From assembly GCA_964385045.1 (NCBI GenBank), contig CAYLNM010000007.1:1-59372 (forward strand): a stretch of DNA of 59,372 nucleotides. The letters are read 5' to 3'. Source of the stretch: CAYLNM01 sp964385045 (GTDB taxonomy: Bacteria > Planctomycetota > Phycisphaerae > Phycisphaerales > SM1A02). The translations under genes and the position numbers were made by a program. Positions 23,814-32,257 of this stretch are shown piece after piece. The notes beneath the pieces were generated by a model. It was not told where the DNA came from, did not search any database, and saw only the letters and a program-made list of their open reading frames with translations. Position 1 is the first letter of the stretch, and each line of letters starts with the position of its first letter.

Positions 23814-26468
23814 TCAGCCGGCTTCCCCGGTCGCCGCGTCCGCCCCGGCCGCGGGCCGCCGGGCCGCGATCATCGCCTCGAAGTCCGCCACGTCGTCCGC
23901 CCGGCCCACCGCCTCGAGCGTGGCCCGCAGCGTCCCGAGCGTCCGCCGCGTGCGGTCGCCGTCGGGGCCGAAGGCGTCGAGCACCCGGGCGAAGGCCCGG
24001 CGGCACGCGGCCATGAGCCGCGCGGGGTCGTCGCCCGGGTCGGCGGCCCGCAGGCGGTGCTCGTACGACCAGATCTCCCAGATCGCGACCCGCGGCTCGT
24101 CCACGTCGGGGTCCACCCCGTAGGCCTCGGCCACCCACGCCCAGGCGTCGGCCGCCTCCGCGTGCCGCTCCATGTCCCGCAGCAGGTACGCGTAGTTGCG
24201 GAACGTCCCGCGGTACTCGGCGTGGTCGCGGCCGAACTGCTCGATCGTGCCCTCGAGCGCCCGCAGGTAGGCCGCCTCGGACTCGTCGTACCGACGGCAC
24301 TCGTGCAGGGCGTAGCCGAGGTTGTTGAGCGTGGTCAGCACCCGCGGGTGCGTCGGACCGACCTGCTCCGAGAGCGTGTCGACCACCACCGGCAGGGTCT
24401 CGGCCGCCCGCTCGAAGTCGCCGGCGCGGATCGCGAGCACCGCGATGTTGCCGGTGATGATGACGACGCTCGGGTGCTCCTCGCCCTGCAGCTCGCGGAG
24501 CAGGGTCAGCGACCGGTCGTAGAGCTCGATCGCCTCGGCGTGCTCGCCGCGGGAGGCGAGCATCCCCGCGAGGTTGTTGATCGCCGCCGCCTCGGTCGCG
24601 GCGCCGTCGGGCCCGGCCTCGCGGGCCGCGGTGATCGCCCCCCGCGTGATCGCCTCCGCCCGCTCGAGCCGCCCGAGCCGCCGGAGCACGAAGCCGAGGT
24701 TCCCGAGCCGCGCCGCGCGGCCCGCGGCGGCGTCCTGGACGCCGGCCGCCACCGCCGCCGCGATCACCGCCTGCGAGCGCTCGACCGCGGCCAGCGCCTC
24801 GTCGTCCCGGTCGAGGTACGACAGCAGCACCGCCCGCTCGGCCAGCAGGCCGGCCCGCCGCAGCTCGTCCTTGCCCAGCCGCGTCTCCGGCGGGGCCGCG
24901 TCGAGCCGGGCGAGGGCCAGGGCGACCTGCCGGTCCGCGTCCTCGTACCGCCCGAGGCCCTTGTACGTGCGGCCGAGCACGCCGCGGGCCGCGGCCTCGG
25001 CGAAGGGCTCGTCCGCGAAGCCGTCGTCGAGCCACGACTCGGCCCGCACGAGCAGCTCGCCCACCGGCGTGTCCGAGGTCGCGGGCTCGTCGCTGAACGG
25101 GTCGGGCGCCGACAGCGTGCGCTCGAGGAAGTCGCCCACCGCCTGCGTGCGCTCGGCCTCGCGCTCGGCCTGCTGGCGGCGGACCTCGGCCGAGGCCAGC
25201 GCGGCGTCGAGCTGCACCGCGAGCGCCGACACCGCGACCAGGGCACCCACCACCGCCACGCTCGCCACCGACGCCGCGGCCACCAGGCCCCGGTGCCGCC
25301 GGGCGAAGCACCGCAGCTGGTACGCGGCGCTGGGCGGACGGGCGCTGATGGGCTCGTCGGCGAGGCACCGGCGGAGGTCCGCCGCCAGCTCGGACGCCGC
25401 GGCGTAGCGGCGGGCCGGGTCCTTCTCCAGCGCGGTCAGCAGGATCGTCTCGACGTCGCCGCGGAGCTCCGGCCGCAGGCGGCTCGGCCGCTCGGGGGCG
25501 TCGGTCTCGATCGTCCGCACCGCCTCGGAGAGCGACTTGTCCTCGACCTCGTGCGGCCGTCGACCCGTGAGCAGCTCGTAGCCCACGACCCCGAGCGCGT
25601 ACACGTCGCTGCGGACGTCCACCCGCGCCGAGTCGCCGGCAAGCTGCTCGGGGCTCATGTAGGCGAGGGTGCCGATCATCCGGCCGGGCCCGGTCTCGAG
25701 CCCGGTCGGCCGCAGCGACGCGTCGATCGCCCGGGCCACGCCGAAGTCCACCAGCCGCGGCTCGCCCGCGTCGGACACGAGCACGTTGGCCGGCTTCACG
25801 TCGCGGTGGACGATGCCCTTCTGGTGGGCGTGGTGCAGGGCGTCGCAGATGCGGGCGAGCATCTCCAGCCGCTCGCGGGTCCCGGGCCGGGTCTCGGTCG
25901 CCCACGCGTCGAGGCGCCGCCCGCGGACGAGCTCCATCGCGAACCACGGCCGGACCGTGCCGTCCTCCCGCCGCTCGAGCCCGGCGTCGTAGACGTGGGC
26001 GATGCCGGGATGGTCGAGCCGGGCGAGCAGCTCCGCCTCGTGCTCGAAGCGGGCGATCAGCGACGGGGAGGCGAGGTCGGCGCGGACCACCTTGAGGGCC
26101 ACCGACCGCGAGGGCCGCTCCTGCACCGCCTCGTACACGGTGCCCATGCCGCCGCGGCCGAGGATCCGGACGATGCGGTAGCCGGCGATCGACTCGGGCA
26201 GGGGGACGGCGGCCTCGCCGGACGTCGGCGCCGCGGCGCCGGACGAGCCGGCGTCGCCGGACCGGCCGGAGTCCGGCCGGATCACCGGACTCTGCAGGAA
26301 CTCCGCGTCGCCGGTGGTGGCGGCGTCGTGGGCGAGCAGCGAGCGGACCTCGGCCCGCACCGCGGCGTCGTCGGTCGTGCGCTCGAGCCACGCGTCGCGC
26401 TCGGCCGCCGGCATCGCCAGCGCCGCCTCGAACAGCTCCGCCACTCGCCGGGGATCCCGCCCGCTCAC
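23814..26468 (-). CDS. Ser/Thr protein kinase with TPR-rich C-terminal domain
   Basis: 884 residues from GTG 26468, which overlaps the stop of the sigma gene (GTGA). A short helical N-region (VAELFEAALAMPAAERDAWL) precedes the kinase domain (about 95-370): GRGGMGTVYE, VALKVV, IVHRDVKPANVLV (about 217), DFG, MSPEQL. A membrane helix (GLVAAASVASVAVVGALVAVSAL, about 400) leads to an extracytoplasmic region of TPR-like helical pairs (NLAGMLASRGEHAEAIELYDRSL, NNLGYALHECRRYDESEAAYLRALEG). This is the common planctomycete layout kinase-TM-TPR. Coupled translation with the ECF sigma gene suggests the two form one signalling unit. Confidence 0.92.
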   Translation of the reverse strand: MSGRDPRRVAELFEAALAMPAAERDAWLERTTDDAAVRAEVRSLLAHDAATTGDAEFLQSPVIRPDSGRSGDAGSSGAAAPTSGEAAVPLPESIAGYRIVRILGRGGMGTVYEAVQERPSRSVALKVVRADLASPSLIARFEHEAELLARLDHPGIAHVYDAGLERREDGTVRPWFAMELVRGRRLDAWATETRPGTRERLEMLARICDALHHAHQKGIVHRDVKPANVLVSDAGEPRLVDFGVARAIDASLRPTGLETGPGRMIGTLAYMSPEQLAGDSARVDVRSDVYALGVVGYELLTGRRPHEVEDKSLSEAVRTIETDAPERPSRLRPELRGDVETILLTALEKDPARRYAAASELAADLRRCLADEPISARPPSAAYQLRCFARRHRGLVAAASVASVAVVGALVAVSALAVQLDAALASAEVRRQQAEREAERTQAVGDFLERTLSAPDPFSDEPATSDTPVGELLVRAESWLDDGFADEPFAEAAARGVLGRTYKGLGRYEDADRQVALALARLDAAPPETRLGKDELRRAGLLAERAVLLSYLDRDDEALAAVERSQAVIAAAVAAGVQDAAAGRAARLGNLGFVLRRLGRLERAEAITRGAITAAREAGPDGAATEAAAINNLAGMLASRGEHAEAIELYDRSLTLLRELQGEEHPSVVIITGNIAVLAIRAGDFERAAETLPVVVDTLSEQVGPTHPRVLTTLNNLGYALHECRRYDESEAAYLRALEGTIEQFGRDHAEYRGTFRNYAYLLRDMERHAEAADAWAWVAEAYGVDPDVDEPRVAIWEIWSYEHRLRAADPGDDPARLMAACRRAFARVLDAFGPDGDRTRRTLGTLRATLEAVGRADDVADFEAMIAARRPAAGADAATGEAG

Positions 26469-27145
26469 GCCTCGCGCTCCCCGTCGTCCTCGCCGAGGGC
26501 CCGCCGCAGCCACGCCCGGGCCAGCCGCCACCGCCGCTCGATCGTGGAGACGCTCGCCCCGGTCACGTCGGCCACTTCCTCGACCGTCAGCCCGGCGAAG
26601 TACCGCAGGCCGACGACCTGCGCCGCCTCCGGGTGCTCGGCCTCCAGCCGGGCGAGGGCCTCGTCGAGGGCGAGGACGTCCTCCCGCGGGGGCTCGATCG
26701 CGAGCCCGGAGTCCTCGTCGAGGACCAGCCGCTTGCGACCGCCGCCCCGCTTGGGCCCGGCCTTGCGGCGGGCGTCCTCGACGATGATGTCGCGCATCGA
26801 GCGGGCGGCGGCGTGGAAGAACTCGGCCCGGCCGGACCACCCCTCGGGGCGGCGGCCGGCGATGCGGACCCAGGCCTCGTGCACGAGGGCGGTGGGCTGG
26901 AGCGTCTGGCCGGGCGGGATCCGCCGCATGCGGGCGGCCGCGAGCCGCCGCAGCTCGTCGTAGACCAGCGGCAGCAAGTCGTTCGAGGCGTCGGCCTCGC
27001 CGCGGCCGACCGCCTCGAGGACGCGGGTCAGCTCGGCGGCTCCTGCGTCCGCTCCGGCCTCGTCGGGGAGGGCCCGGGCGGCCGGAACGAGACCGTCCTC
27101 GGGCTGGTCGTCGGGCGGAGGCGTGTCGAGGCGCGGGTCGGGCAT
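26465..27145 (-). CDS. ECF sigma factor, planctomycete LPLVYDELRRLA type
   Basis: 226 residues. The signature LLPLVYDELRRLAAARM and TLQPTALVHEAWVRI near the start of region 2, ARSMRDIIVEDARRKAGPKRGGG, and region 4 (LARLEAEHPEAAQVVGLRYFAGLTVEEVADVTGASVSTIERRWRLARAWL) mark the ECF group that is greatly expanded in planctomycetes and often next to Ser/Thr kinases. ATG at 27145 is preferred over upstream in-frame ATGs because the extra N-terminus is Pro/Arg-rich. The stop overlaps the kinase start. Its own promoter lies in the 209-base gap shared with the divergent beta-helix gene. Confidence 0.92.
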   Translation of the reverse strand: MPDPRLDTPPPDDQPEDGLVPAARALPDEAGADAGAAELTRVLEAVGRGEADASNDLLPLVYDELRRLAAARMRRIPPGQTLQPTALVHEAWVRIAGRRPEGWSGRAEFFHAAARSMRDIIVEDARRKAGPKRGGGRKRLVLDEDSGLAIEPPREDVLALDEALARLEAEHPEAAQVVGLRYFAGLTVEEVADVTGASVSTIERRWRLARAWLRRALGEDDGEREA

Positions 27146-27181
27146 GGGGCCGGATCGGGTCCCTGGGCGATCTCGCGGACG

Positions 27182-27213
27182 GGTGAAGGACGCCGGCGGC
27201 CATTCTCGGCCTG
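27182..27213 (+). promoter_or_regulatory. Weaker relative of the beta-helix upstream element
   Basis: GGTGAAGG followed by GGCGGCCATTCTCGGCCTG resembles the blocks at 8459-8498 and 11208-11247 but lacks two bases of the middle block and the GGCATC part. GGCC/GGCC could pair around the ATTCTC loop. It is 141 bases before the third beta-helix gene. Confidence 0.35.
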
Positions 27214-27354
27214 GACGGTGACCGGGACAAGGCTCCATCCCCTCTTTCCGAGGGGGGAGCCCGCGACGGCCGGCACGCGACCGCGGGACGCCGGCCCCGC
27301 CCAACCATCAAGGCCCGTCGTCCCGGACGGCCGCCCTCGGAAGGCAGTGACGTC

Positions 27355-29865
27355 ATGCGACCGCATCCCCCCGAACCGTCCGTCGTCCGCGACTCCCGCT
27401 CCGGCACCCGCCATCGCCCCGCCCGGGCGTGGGCTCCGCTGCTGGGCGGCCTCGCGGCCCTCGCCCTCGCGCCGGCGAGCCTCGCCGACGTCCTCTCGGT
27501 CCCCGGCGACTTCGCAACCATCCAGGCCGCGGTGAACGCGGCGGCGGACGGCGACGTCATCGAGATCGACCCCGGCGACTGGAACGAGGCGATCCTCGTC
27601 ACCGGCAAGCAGCTCGAGCTCGTCGGGACCGGCGAGTTCGCGTCGGACGTCGCGATCGGCGGGCTGGACGCGACCGCGCTCTGGATCTGGCAGGGCTCGG
27701 ACGTGATCCTCAGGAACCTGGAGATCTCGGGCAGCGGGAACCGGGGACTGCGGGTGGAGGACTCGACCGCGCTGCTGGAGGGCGTCAGCATCTCCGGCAA
27801 CCAGGGCAACACCGGAGCGGGGGCGAGCCTCAGCGGTGCGACCGTGACGATCCGGGACTCCGGGTTCGTCGCCAACGTCAGCAACAACAGCGGCGGCGCG
27901 ATCTACGCATCGAGCTCGGTGGTCGTGATCGAGGACACGGTGTTCGTCTCGAACTCGATGTCGCGGGGAGCGATCTTCGCGATCGGGAGCGTGGTCGAGA
28001 TCGACCGAGCGCTCTTCGCCGGCAACGTCGCCGTCGTCGCGACCGCGATCGAGGCGGCCGCCGAGTCCCAGGTCGTCGTCGACAACTCGATCGTCACCAA
28101 CCAGCAGGGCGGCACCCCGTTCCGGATCGTGAACGGCGCCATCCTCAAGGCGAGCAACCTGACGATCGCCGAGAACGACCACTCCGACGCGTCGATCTCG
28201 TTCAACAGCGGCACCCTGACGATGCGCAACTCGATCGTGTGGGACGCCGGCATCCCGCCGACCACCGGCGGCGGAACGGTGAACCTCTCGTACTCCAACG
28301 TCGCCGGCGGCCCGGACGGTCCCGGCATGATCGATGCGGATCCGCTCTTCCGCACGTCGCCGCCGTTCTCGCTCGACGCGGGATCGCCGTGCATCGACGC
28401 GGCCGACGGCAACAGCATCGACGGCTCCGGCGACTTCCTCGGGCAGCCCCGCTTCACCGACGACCGGAACGTCGCCGACGAGGGCGTGGGCCCGATGACG
28501 TACCTCGACATGGGGGCGATCGAGCGCATCCCCGCGATCCGCTACGTGAAGGCGGACGCGACGGGCACCGGCGACGGCAGCTCGTGGGCCGACGCCATGA
28601 CCGACCTGCAGGACGCCTTCGTCGAGGCCTCGGGCGCCGACGGCATCGAGGAGATCTGGATCGCGGCCGGCACCTACGCCCCCGACCAGGGCACCGGTCT
28701 ACGGAGCAGCAGCTTCTTCCTGCAGTCCGGCCTCGACGTCCTCGGCGGCTTCGCCGGCACCGAGGAGCGGCGGGCGGACCGGAACCCCGGGGCCAACGAG
28801 ACGGTGCTCGACGGCGAGCTCGCCCCGCCCGGCCCCGCGGGCAACGTGGTGCACGTCGTGACCGCGGTCGGCGTCACCGACGCGCTGCTCTCGGGCGTGA
28901 CGATCCGCCACGGCACCGCGGACGCGGACGGGCCGGACGCCGCCAACGGCGCCGGCATCCTGATCGACGACGGGGCGCCGCGGTTCGACCGGATCGTGAT
29001 CGAGCGCTGCGAGGCCCTCGGCTTCGGGGCGGCGATCTTCGGCCGCGACACGGACGCGATCTTCCGCGCCGTGCGCATCCGCGACAACGGCTGGCAGTCG
29101 GACCCGGTCGGCATCGCCACCTTCGAGGGCGGCAGCCCCCAGATCGTGGGCGGCCTCGTCCACGGCAACCGCACGGCCGCGGCCGGAGCGCTGGCGTTCA
29201 CCGACGTCGACGAGGACGCGCTCGTGAGCAGCACGACCGTCTGGGGCAACACCACCGACGCGTGGTGCGCCGGCATCAGCGACGTCGAGGGCGAGCTGCG
29301 GGTCCACAACTCGATCGTGTGGGGCAACGTCGCGCTGGATCCCTTCGAGGGTCAGCCGGCCTCGCAGGCGAACCTCTTCGGCGTGATCGCCGAGATCCGG
29401 TTCTCGAGCGTCGAGGGCTGGGACCAGCCCATCAACGGCACCGACGGCACCGCGCCGCGCTTCGTGGACCCCGCCGGGCCCGACGGGGTGCCGGGGACCG
29501 CGGACGACGACCTGCGGCTCGCCGGCGGCTCCTGCCTGATCGACTCGGGCAGCAACGCGCTCGTCCCCACGTTCCTCGAGACCGACCTCGCGGGCGACCC
29601 CCGGTTCTTCGACGACCCGGGCACCGCGGACTCGGGCGAGGGCGACGCGCCGATCGTCGACCGCGGGGCCTTCGAGTTCGGGGCGATCAGCTGCCGGGCG
29701 GACGTGAGCGGCGACGGCACCGTCGGCTTCGACGACGTCCTCGGCGTGCTGTCGGCCTGGGGCGACTGCGGCGGCTGCGTCGAGGACCAGAACTGCGACG
29801 GCCTGGTCGGCTTCGACGACCTGCTCGCCGTCCTCGCCGCCTGGGGTCCCTGCAACGAGGCCTGA
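27355..29865 (+). CDS. Secreted right-handed beta-helix protein with dockerin-like C-terminus (copy 3)
   Basis: 836 residues, related to the tandem pair at 8.6 and 11.3 kb. The signal peptide has a long basic n-region (MRPHPPEPSVVRDSRSGTRH...) and hydrophobic core LLGGLAALALAPASLADV; the mature part starts LSVPGDFATIQAAV. Beta-helix rungs, the RYVKADATGTGDGSSWADAM segment, a GSCLIDSGS anchor-Q-like end and a C-terminal dockerin-like pair (ADVSGDGTVGFDDVLGVLSAWG, NCDGLVGFDDLLAVLAAWG) follow. The first loop lacks the CP that starts the other copies' repeats. It is transcribed away from the sigma/kinase operon; a shared regulatory gap is possible. Role unknown. Confidence 0.85.
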   Translation: MRPHPPEPSVVRDSRSGTRHRPARAWAPLLGGLAALALAPASLADVLSVPGDFATIQAAVNAAADGDVIEIDPGDWNEAILVTGKQLELVGTGEFASDVAIGGLDATALWIWQGSDVILRNLEISGSGNRGLRVEDSTALLEGVSISGNQGNTGAGASLSGATVTIRDSGFVANVSNNSGGAIYASSSVVVIEDTVFVSNSMSRGAIFAIGSVVEIDRALFAGNVAVVATAIEAAAESQVVVDNSIVTNQQGGTPFRIVNGAILKASNLTIAENDHSDASISFNSGTLTMRNSIVWDAGIPPTTGGGTVNLSYSNVAGGPDGPGMIDADPLFRTSPPFSLDAGSPCIDAADGNSIDGSGDFLGQPRFTDDRNVADEGVGPMTYLDMGAIERIPAIRYVKADATGTGDGSSWADAMTDLQDAFVEASGADGIEEIWIAAGTYAPDQGTGLRSSSFFLQSGLDVLGGFAGTEERRADRNPGANETVLDGELAPPGPAGNVVHVVTAVGVTDALLSGVTIRHGTADADGPDAANGAGILIDDGAPRFDRIVIERCEALGFGAAIFGRDTDAIFRAVRIRDNGWQSDPVGIATFEGGSPQIVGGLVHGNRTAAAGALAFTDVDEDALVSSTTVWGNTTDAWCAGISDVEGELRVHNSIVWGNVALDPFEGQPASQANLFGVIAEIRFSSVEGWDQPINGTDGTAPRFVDPAGPDGVPGTADDDLRLAGGSCLIDSGSNALVPTFLETDLAGDPRFFDDPGTADSGEGDAPIVDRGAFEFGAISCRADVSGDGTVGFDDVLGVLSAWGDCGGCVEDQNCDGLVGFDDLLAVLAAWGPCNEA

Positions 29866-29950
29866 GGGCCTGCCGACCACCCGCCCACGCGGGTTCCACG
29901 TGCCGGCGGGGCACGGAGGAAGGAAGCGTCGTCCCGCCGGTCTCCATGCC

Positions 29951-29985
29951 CGACGAGCCCCGGTCCTCACGGCCGGGGCTCGTCG
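29951..29985 (+). terminator. Terminator of beta-helix gene 3
   Basis: 13-bp perfect stem (29951-29963 with 29973-29985) and 9-base loop, 85 bases after the stop. Confidence 0.75.
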
Positions 29986-30175
29986 CGCGCGGGGCGAGCG
30001 ACCGCGGCCGGAGGATGGCGGTCGGCGGTCGGGGGTCGGCGGTCGGGGGGCGACGGGCGCGAGCGGGGGGACCCGGCGGGCCGGTCGTCCTACCGTCCTC
30101 CCGCTCGTCCTCCGCCCGCTTCCCGCCCGTGCCGCGCCCACGGGCCCTCACGCCGCCGCAACCGGGTCCCCGACC
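29986..30175. other. Gap before the DUF3817 gene, holding a heptamer array
   Basis: With the preceding 85 bases this is about 310 bases without a gene. Apart from the terminator and the heptamer array at 30018-30045 nothing recognisable is seen. Confidence 0.6.
30018..30045. repeat. Heptamer array (gcggtcg) x4
   Basis: Four contiguous 7-base units: three gcggtcg and one ggggtcg. It lies 33 bases after the terminator and 131 bases before the next start codon. Confidence 0.65.
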
Positions 30176-30592
30176 ATGGCCACCGCCGTCAACCTCGTGC
30201 ACCTTCGCCGGCTTCGCGTGCTCGGCGTCGTCGAGGGCATCTCGACGCTGCTGCTGTTCTTCGTCGCCATGCCGCTGAAGTACATGGCCGACATGCCGAT
30301 GGCGGTCACCATCGTGGGGTCGATCCACGGGTTCCTGTTCATCGCCCTCTGCCTCGCGCTCGTCCTCGGGCGGGACGCGGTGCCGCTTCCGAACCGGCTG
30401 GTGGTCTTCGGCATCCTCGGCGCGATCGTCCCGTTCGGGCCGTTCGTGGTGGATCGCCACCTCGATCGCCTCGCCGAGGGGACGACGCCCGGCGCCCGCG
30501 CCAGCGCCAGTGCCGGCGCTGCGGACCCCGCACCCGCGTCATCCGAGGTCGCGTCCGCCGGCGGGGAGCGGGCGGCGGTGCACGGCGAGTGA
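30176..30592 (+). CDS. DUF3817-type small membrane protein
   Basis: 138 residues. Three membrane helices with the DUF3817 pattern: LRVLGVVEGISTLLLFFVAMPLKYMADMPM, the conserved SIHGFLFIALCLALVL, and LVVFGILGAIVPFGPFVVDRHL. A charged, Ala/Ser-rich tail of ~40 residues follows. Family members are small integral membrane proteins of unknown function. The start at 30176 is the ATG nearest the first helix; the frame upstream is Arg-rich and unlikely to be coding. It is alone between a terminator and the amidohydrolase array. Confidence 0.85.
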   Translation: MATAVNLVHLRRLRVLGVVEGISTLLLFFVAMPLKYMADMPMAVTIVGSIHGFLFIALCLALVLGRDAVPLPNRLVVFGILGAIVPFGPFVVDRHLDRLAEGTTPGARASASAGAADPAPASSEVASAGGERAAVHGE

Positions 30593-30734
30593 GGCCGGGG
30601 CGGGGCAGGGGCGGCAGCGTCGCGCCGTTCGTGCGCCGGAGCCCTCCCGGCGTCCGCGTTCCGAACACGGACTGAAACCGATTCGCCGGCCGTCGGTTGG
30701 ATCCTCCCGACGGCAGTCGTGCGCGATCGCGCCC

Positions 30735-30763
30735 TTTCCACGGGCGTCGTGGACGGCTACTGT
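30735..30763 (+). promoter_or_regulatory. Possible promoter of the amidohydrolase array
   Basis: TTTCCA (30735-30740), a 17-base spacer, TACTGT (30758-30763). It would give a leader of about 50 bases before ATG 30818. The -35 is weak, so this is tentative. Confidence 0.35.
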
Positions 30764-30817
30764 TCGGGAAGCGTGGTCCGCCGGTCGGGCCCTCCCACGC
30801 GAGGCCGGAGCGAAGTG

Positions 30818-32257
30818 ATGCCGATCCCACCGCCGCGGCGCGTCCGCCGCGTCGCCCCCCCCGTCCTCCCGCGGGTCCTCGGGCTGGCCCTCGGGCTCGC
30901 CCTCGTCGGATCCGCCGTCGCCCAACCCGCCTTCCTCCGTCCGCGATCGACCGTGATCACCGACGCCCGCGTGCACCTCGGCGACGGCCGGGTGATCGAG
31001 TCGGGCACCGTGGTGGTCCAGCGCGGCCGCATCGCCCGGGTGGTGGACGGCGAGCTCGACGAGATGCCGGCCCGGGCCACGGTGATCGACGCCGACGGCC
31101 GCACGCTCACGCCCGGCCTGATCGACGTGCACAGCCGCCTCGGGCTGACCGACACGTCGGGCTCGGGCCCCCTGAACCGGGCCGCCGACGCCTTCGACCG
31201 CTACGACCGCACCGCGATCGAGGAGGCGCTCGCCCAGGGCGTCACCACGATCTACCTGCCGGCCCTCGGCGAGTCGGTGTCGGGCCTGGGCGCCGTCGTG
31301 CACCTCGGCGAGTCCGTCGCGATGGCCGAGGGCGCCGAGGCCCTGCACGTCAATTTCGCCTCCGAGCTGCCCGCGATCCGCCGGCTCCAGCACCTCGAGG
31401 GGATCCGGAAGGCATTCGCCGACGCGAAGGCGTGGCGCGAGAGCGTCGAGCTCTACGAGGACGAGCTGCTCCCCGACTACGAGGAGAAGCTCGCCGAGCG
31501 GGCGAAGAAGAAGGACGAGGAGGCGGGCGAGGACGACGGCGACGGCGAGGACGCGGCCCGCCGCCGACGCGGTCGCGGTGCGTCCGTCGCCGGCGGCGAG
31601 GACCTGCAGCCGCGGCCGATCCGGCGGGGACGCGGGGGCCGCGGAGGCGGCGGCGGGGGCGGCGGCGGCGAGGCCCCGAAGAAGCCCACCGAGCCGCGGC
31701 CCGACCGCGCGGCCGAGGTCCTGCTGCGGGCGATCGACGGCGAGATCCCGGTCCGCGTGATCGCCCACCGCTCCGAGGACATCCTCAACGCGATGGAGCT
31801 GGCCGAGGAGTTCGGCCTCGAGCTGATCATCGAGGGCGGCAGCGAGGCGCACCTGCTCGCCGGCGCGCTGGCCGAGGCCGGCGTCCGCGTGGTCGCCGGC
31901 TCGGCGGCCGCCACCAGCCCGTACGTCCGCGACCGGCACCAGACCCGCGATCCGCATGCCCTGACGACGCTCGACGGGGCCGGGGTGGACTGGGCCGTCG
32001 GCAGCGGGGGGCCGGCGGGGGCGACCCGCTTCGTGCTGCTCAACGCCCAGCTGGCCGCGGCCGGCACCGGCGACGACCCGCTCGCGCTCGTGACCTCGGA
32101 CGCCGCCCGCTTCCTCGGCCTCGACGGTGCCGGCGTGATTCGCCGCGGCGCCCGGGCCGACCTCGTCCTCTGGACCGCCGACCCGCTCGACCCCGCCGCG
32201 TCCGTCGCGAGCGTGTGGGTCGAGGGCCGGCCCGCCTTCGAACGGGAGACCGACTGA
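30818..32257 (+). CDS. Secreted amidohydrolase-like protein 1 (metal site incomplete)
   Basis: 479 residues from ATG 30818 (GGAG upstream); signal peptide VLGLALGLALVGSAVAQ. The composite beta domain (VITDARVHLGDGRVIESGTVVVQRGRI) and TIM-barrel entry TLTPGLIDVHSRLGL identify the imidazolonepropionase-like amidohydrolases, but the HxH metal motif is HSR here and the late TDG aspartate is absent. An insertion of about 70 residues is low-complexity and basic: a lysine/acidic stretch, RRRRGRG and a run of glycines. The C-terminus keeps the ARADLVLWTADPLD beta-domain return. First of eight similar genes; stop and next start overlap (TGATG). Probably periplasmic and not a classical metal hydrolase. 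Confidence 0.82.
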   Translation: MPIPPPRRVRRVAPPVLPRVLGLALGLALVGSAVAQPAFLRPRSTVITDARVHLGDGRVIESGTVVVQRGRIARVVDGELDEMPARATVIDADGRTLTPGLIDVHSRLGLTDTSGSGPLNRAADAFDRYDRTAIEEALAQGVTTIYLPALGESVSGLGAVVHLGESVAMAEGAEALHVNFASELPAIRRLQHLEGIRKAFADAKAWRESVELYEDELLPDYEEKLAERAKKKDEEAGEDDGDGEDAARRRRGRGASVAGGEDLQPRPIRRGRGGRGGGGGGGGGEAPKKPTEPRPDRAAEVLLRAIDGEIPVRVIAHRSEDILNAMELAEEFGLELIIEGGSEAHLLAGALAEAGVRVVAGSAAATSPYVRDRHQTRDPHALTTLDGAGVDWAVGSGGPAGATRFVLLNAQLAAAGTGDDPLALVTSDAARFLGLDGAGVIRRGARADLVLWTADPLDPAASVASVWVEGRPAFERETD

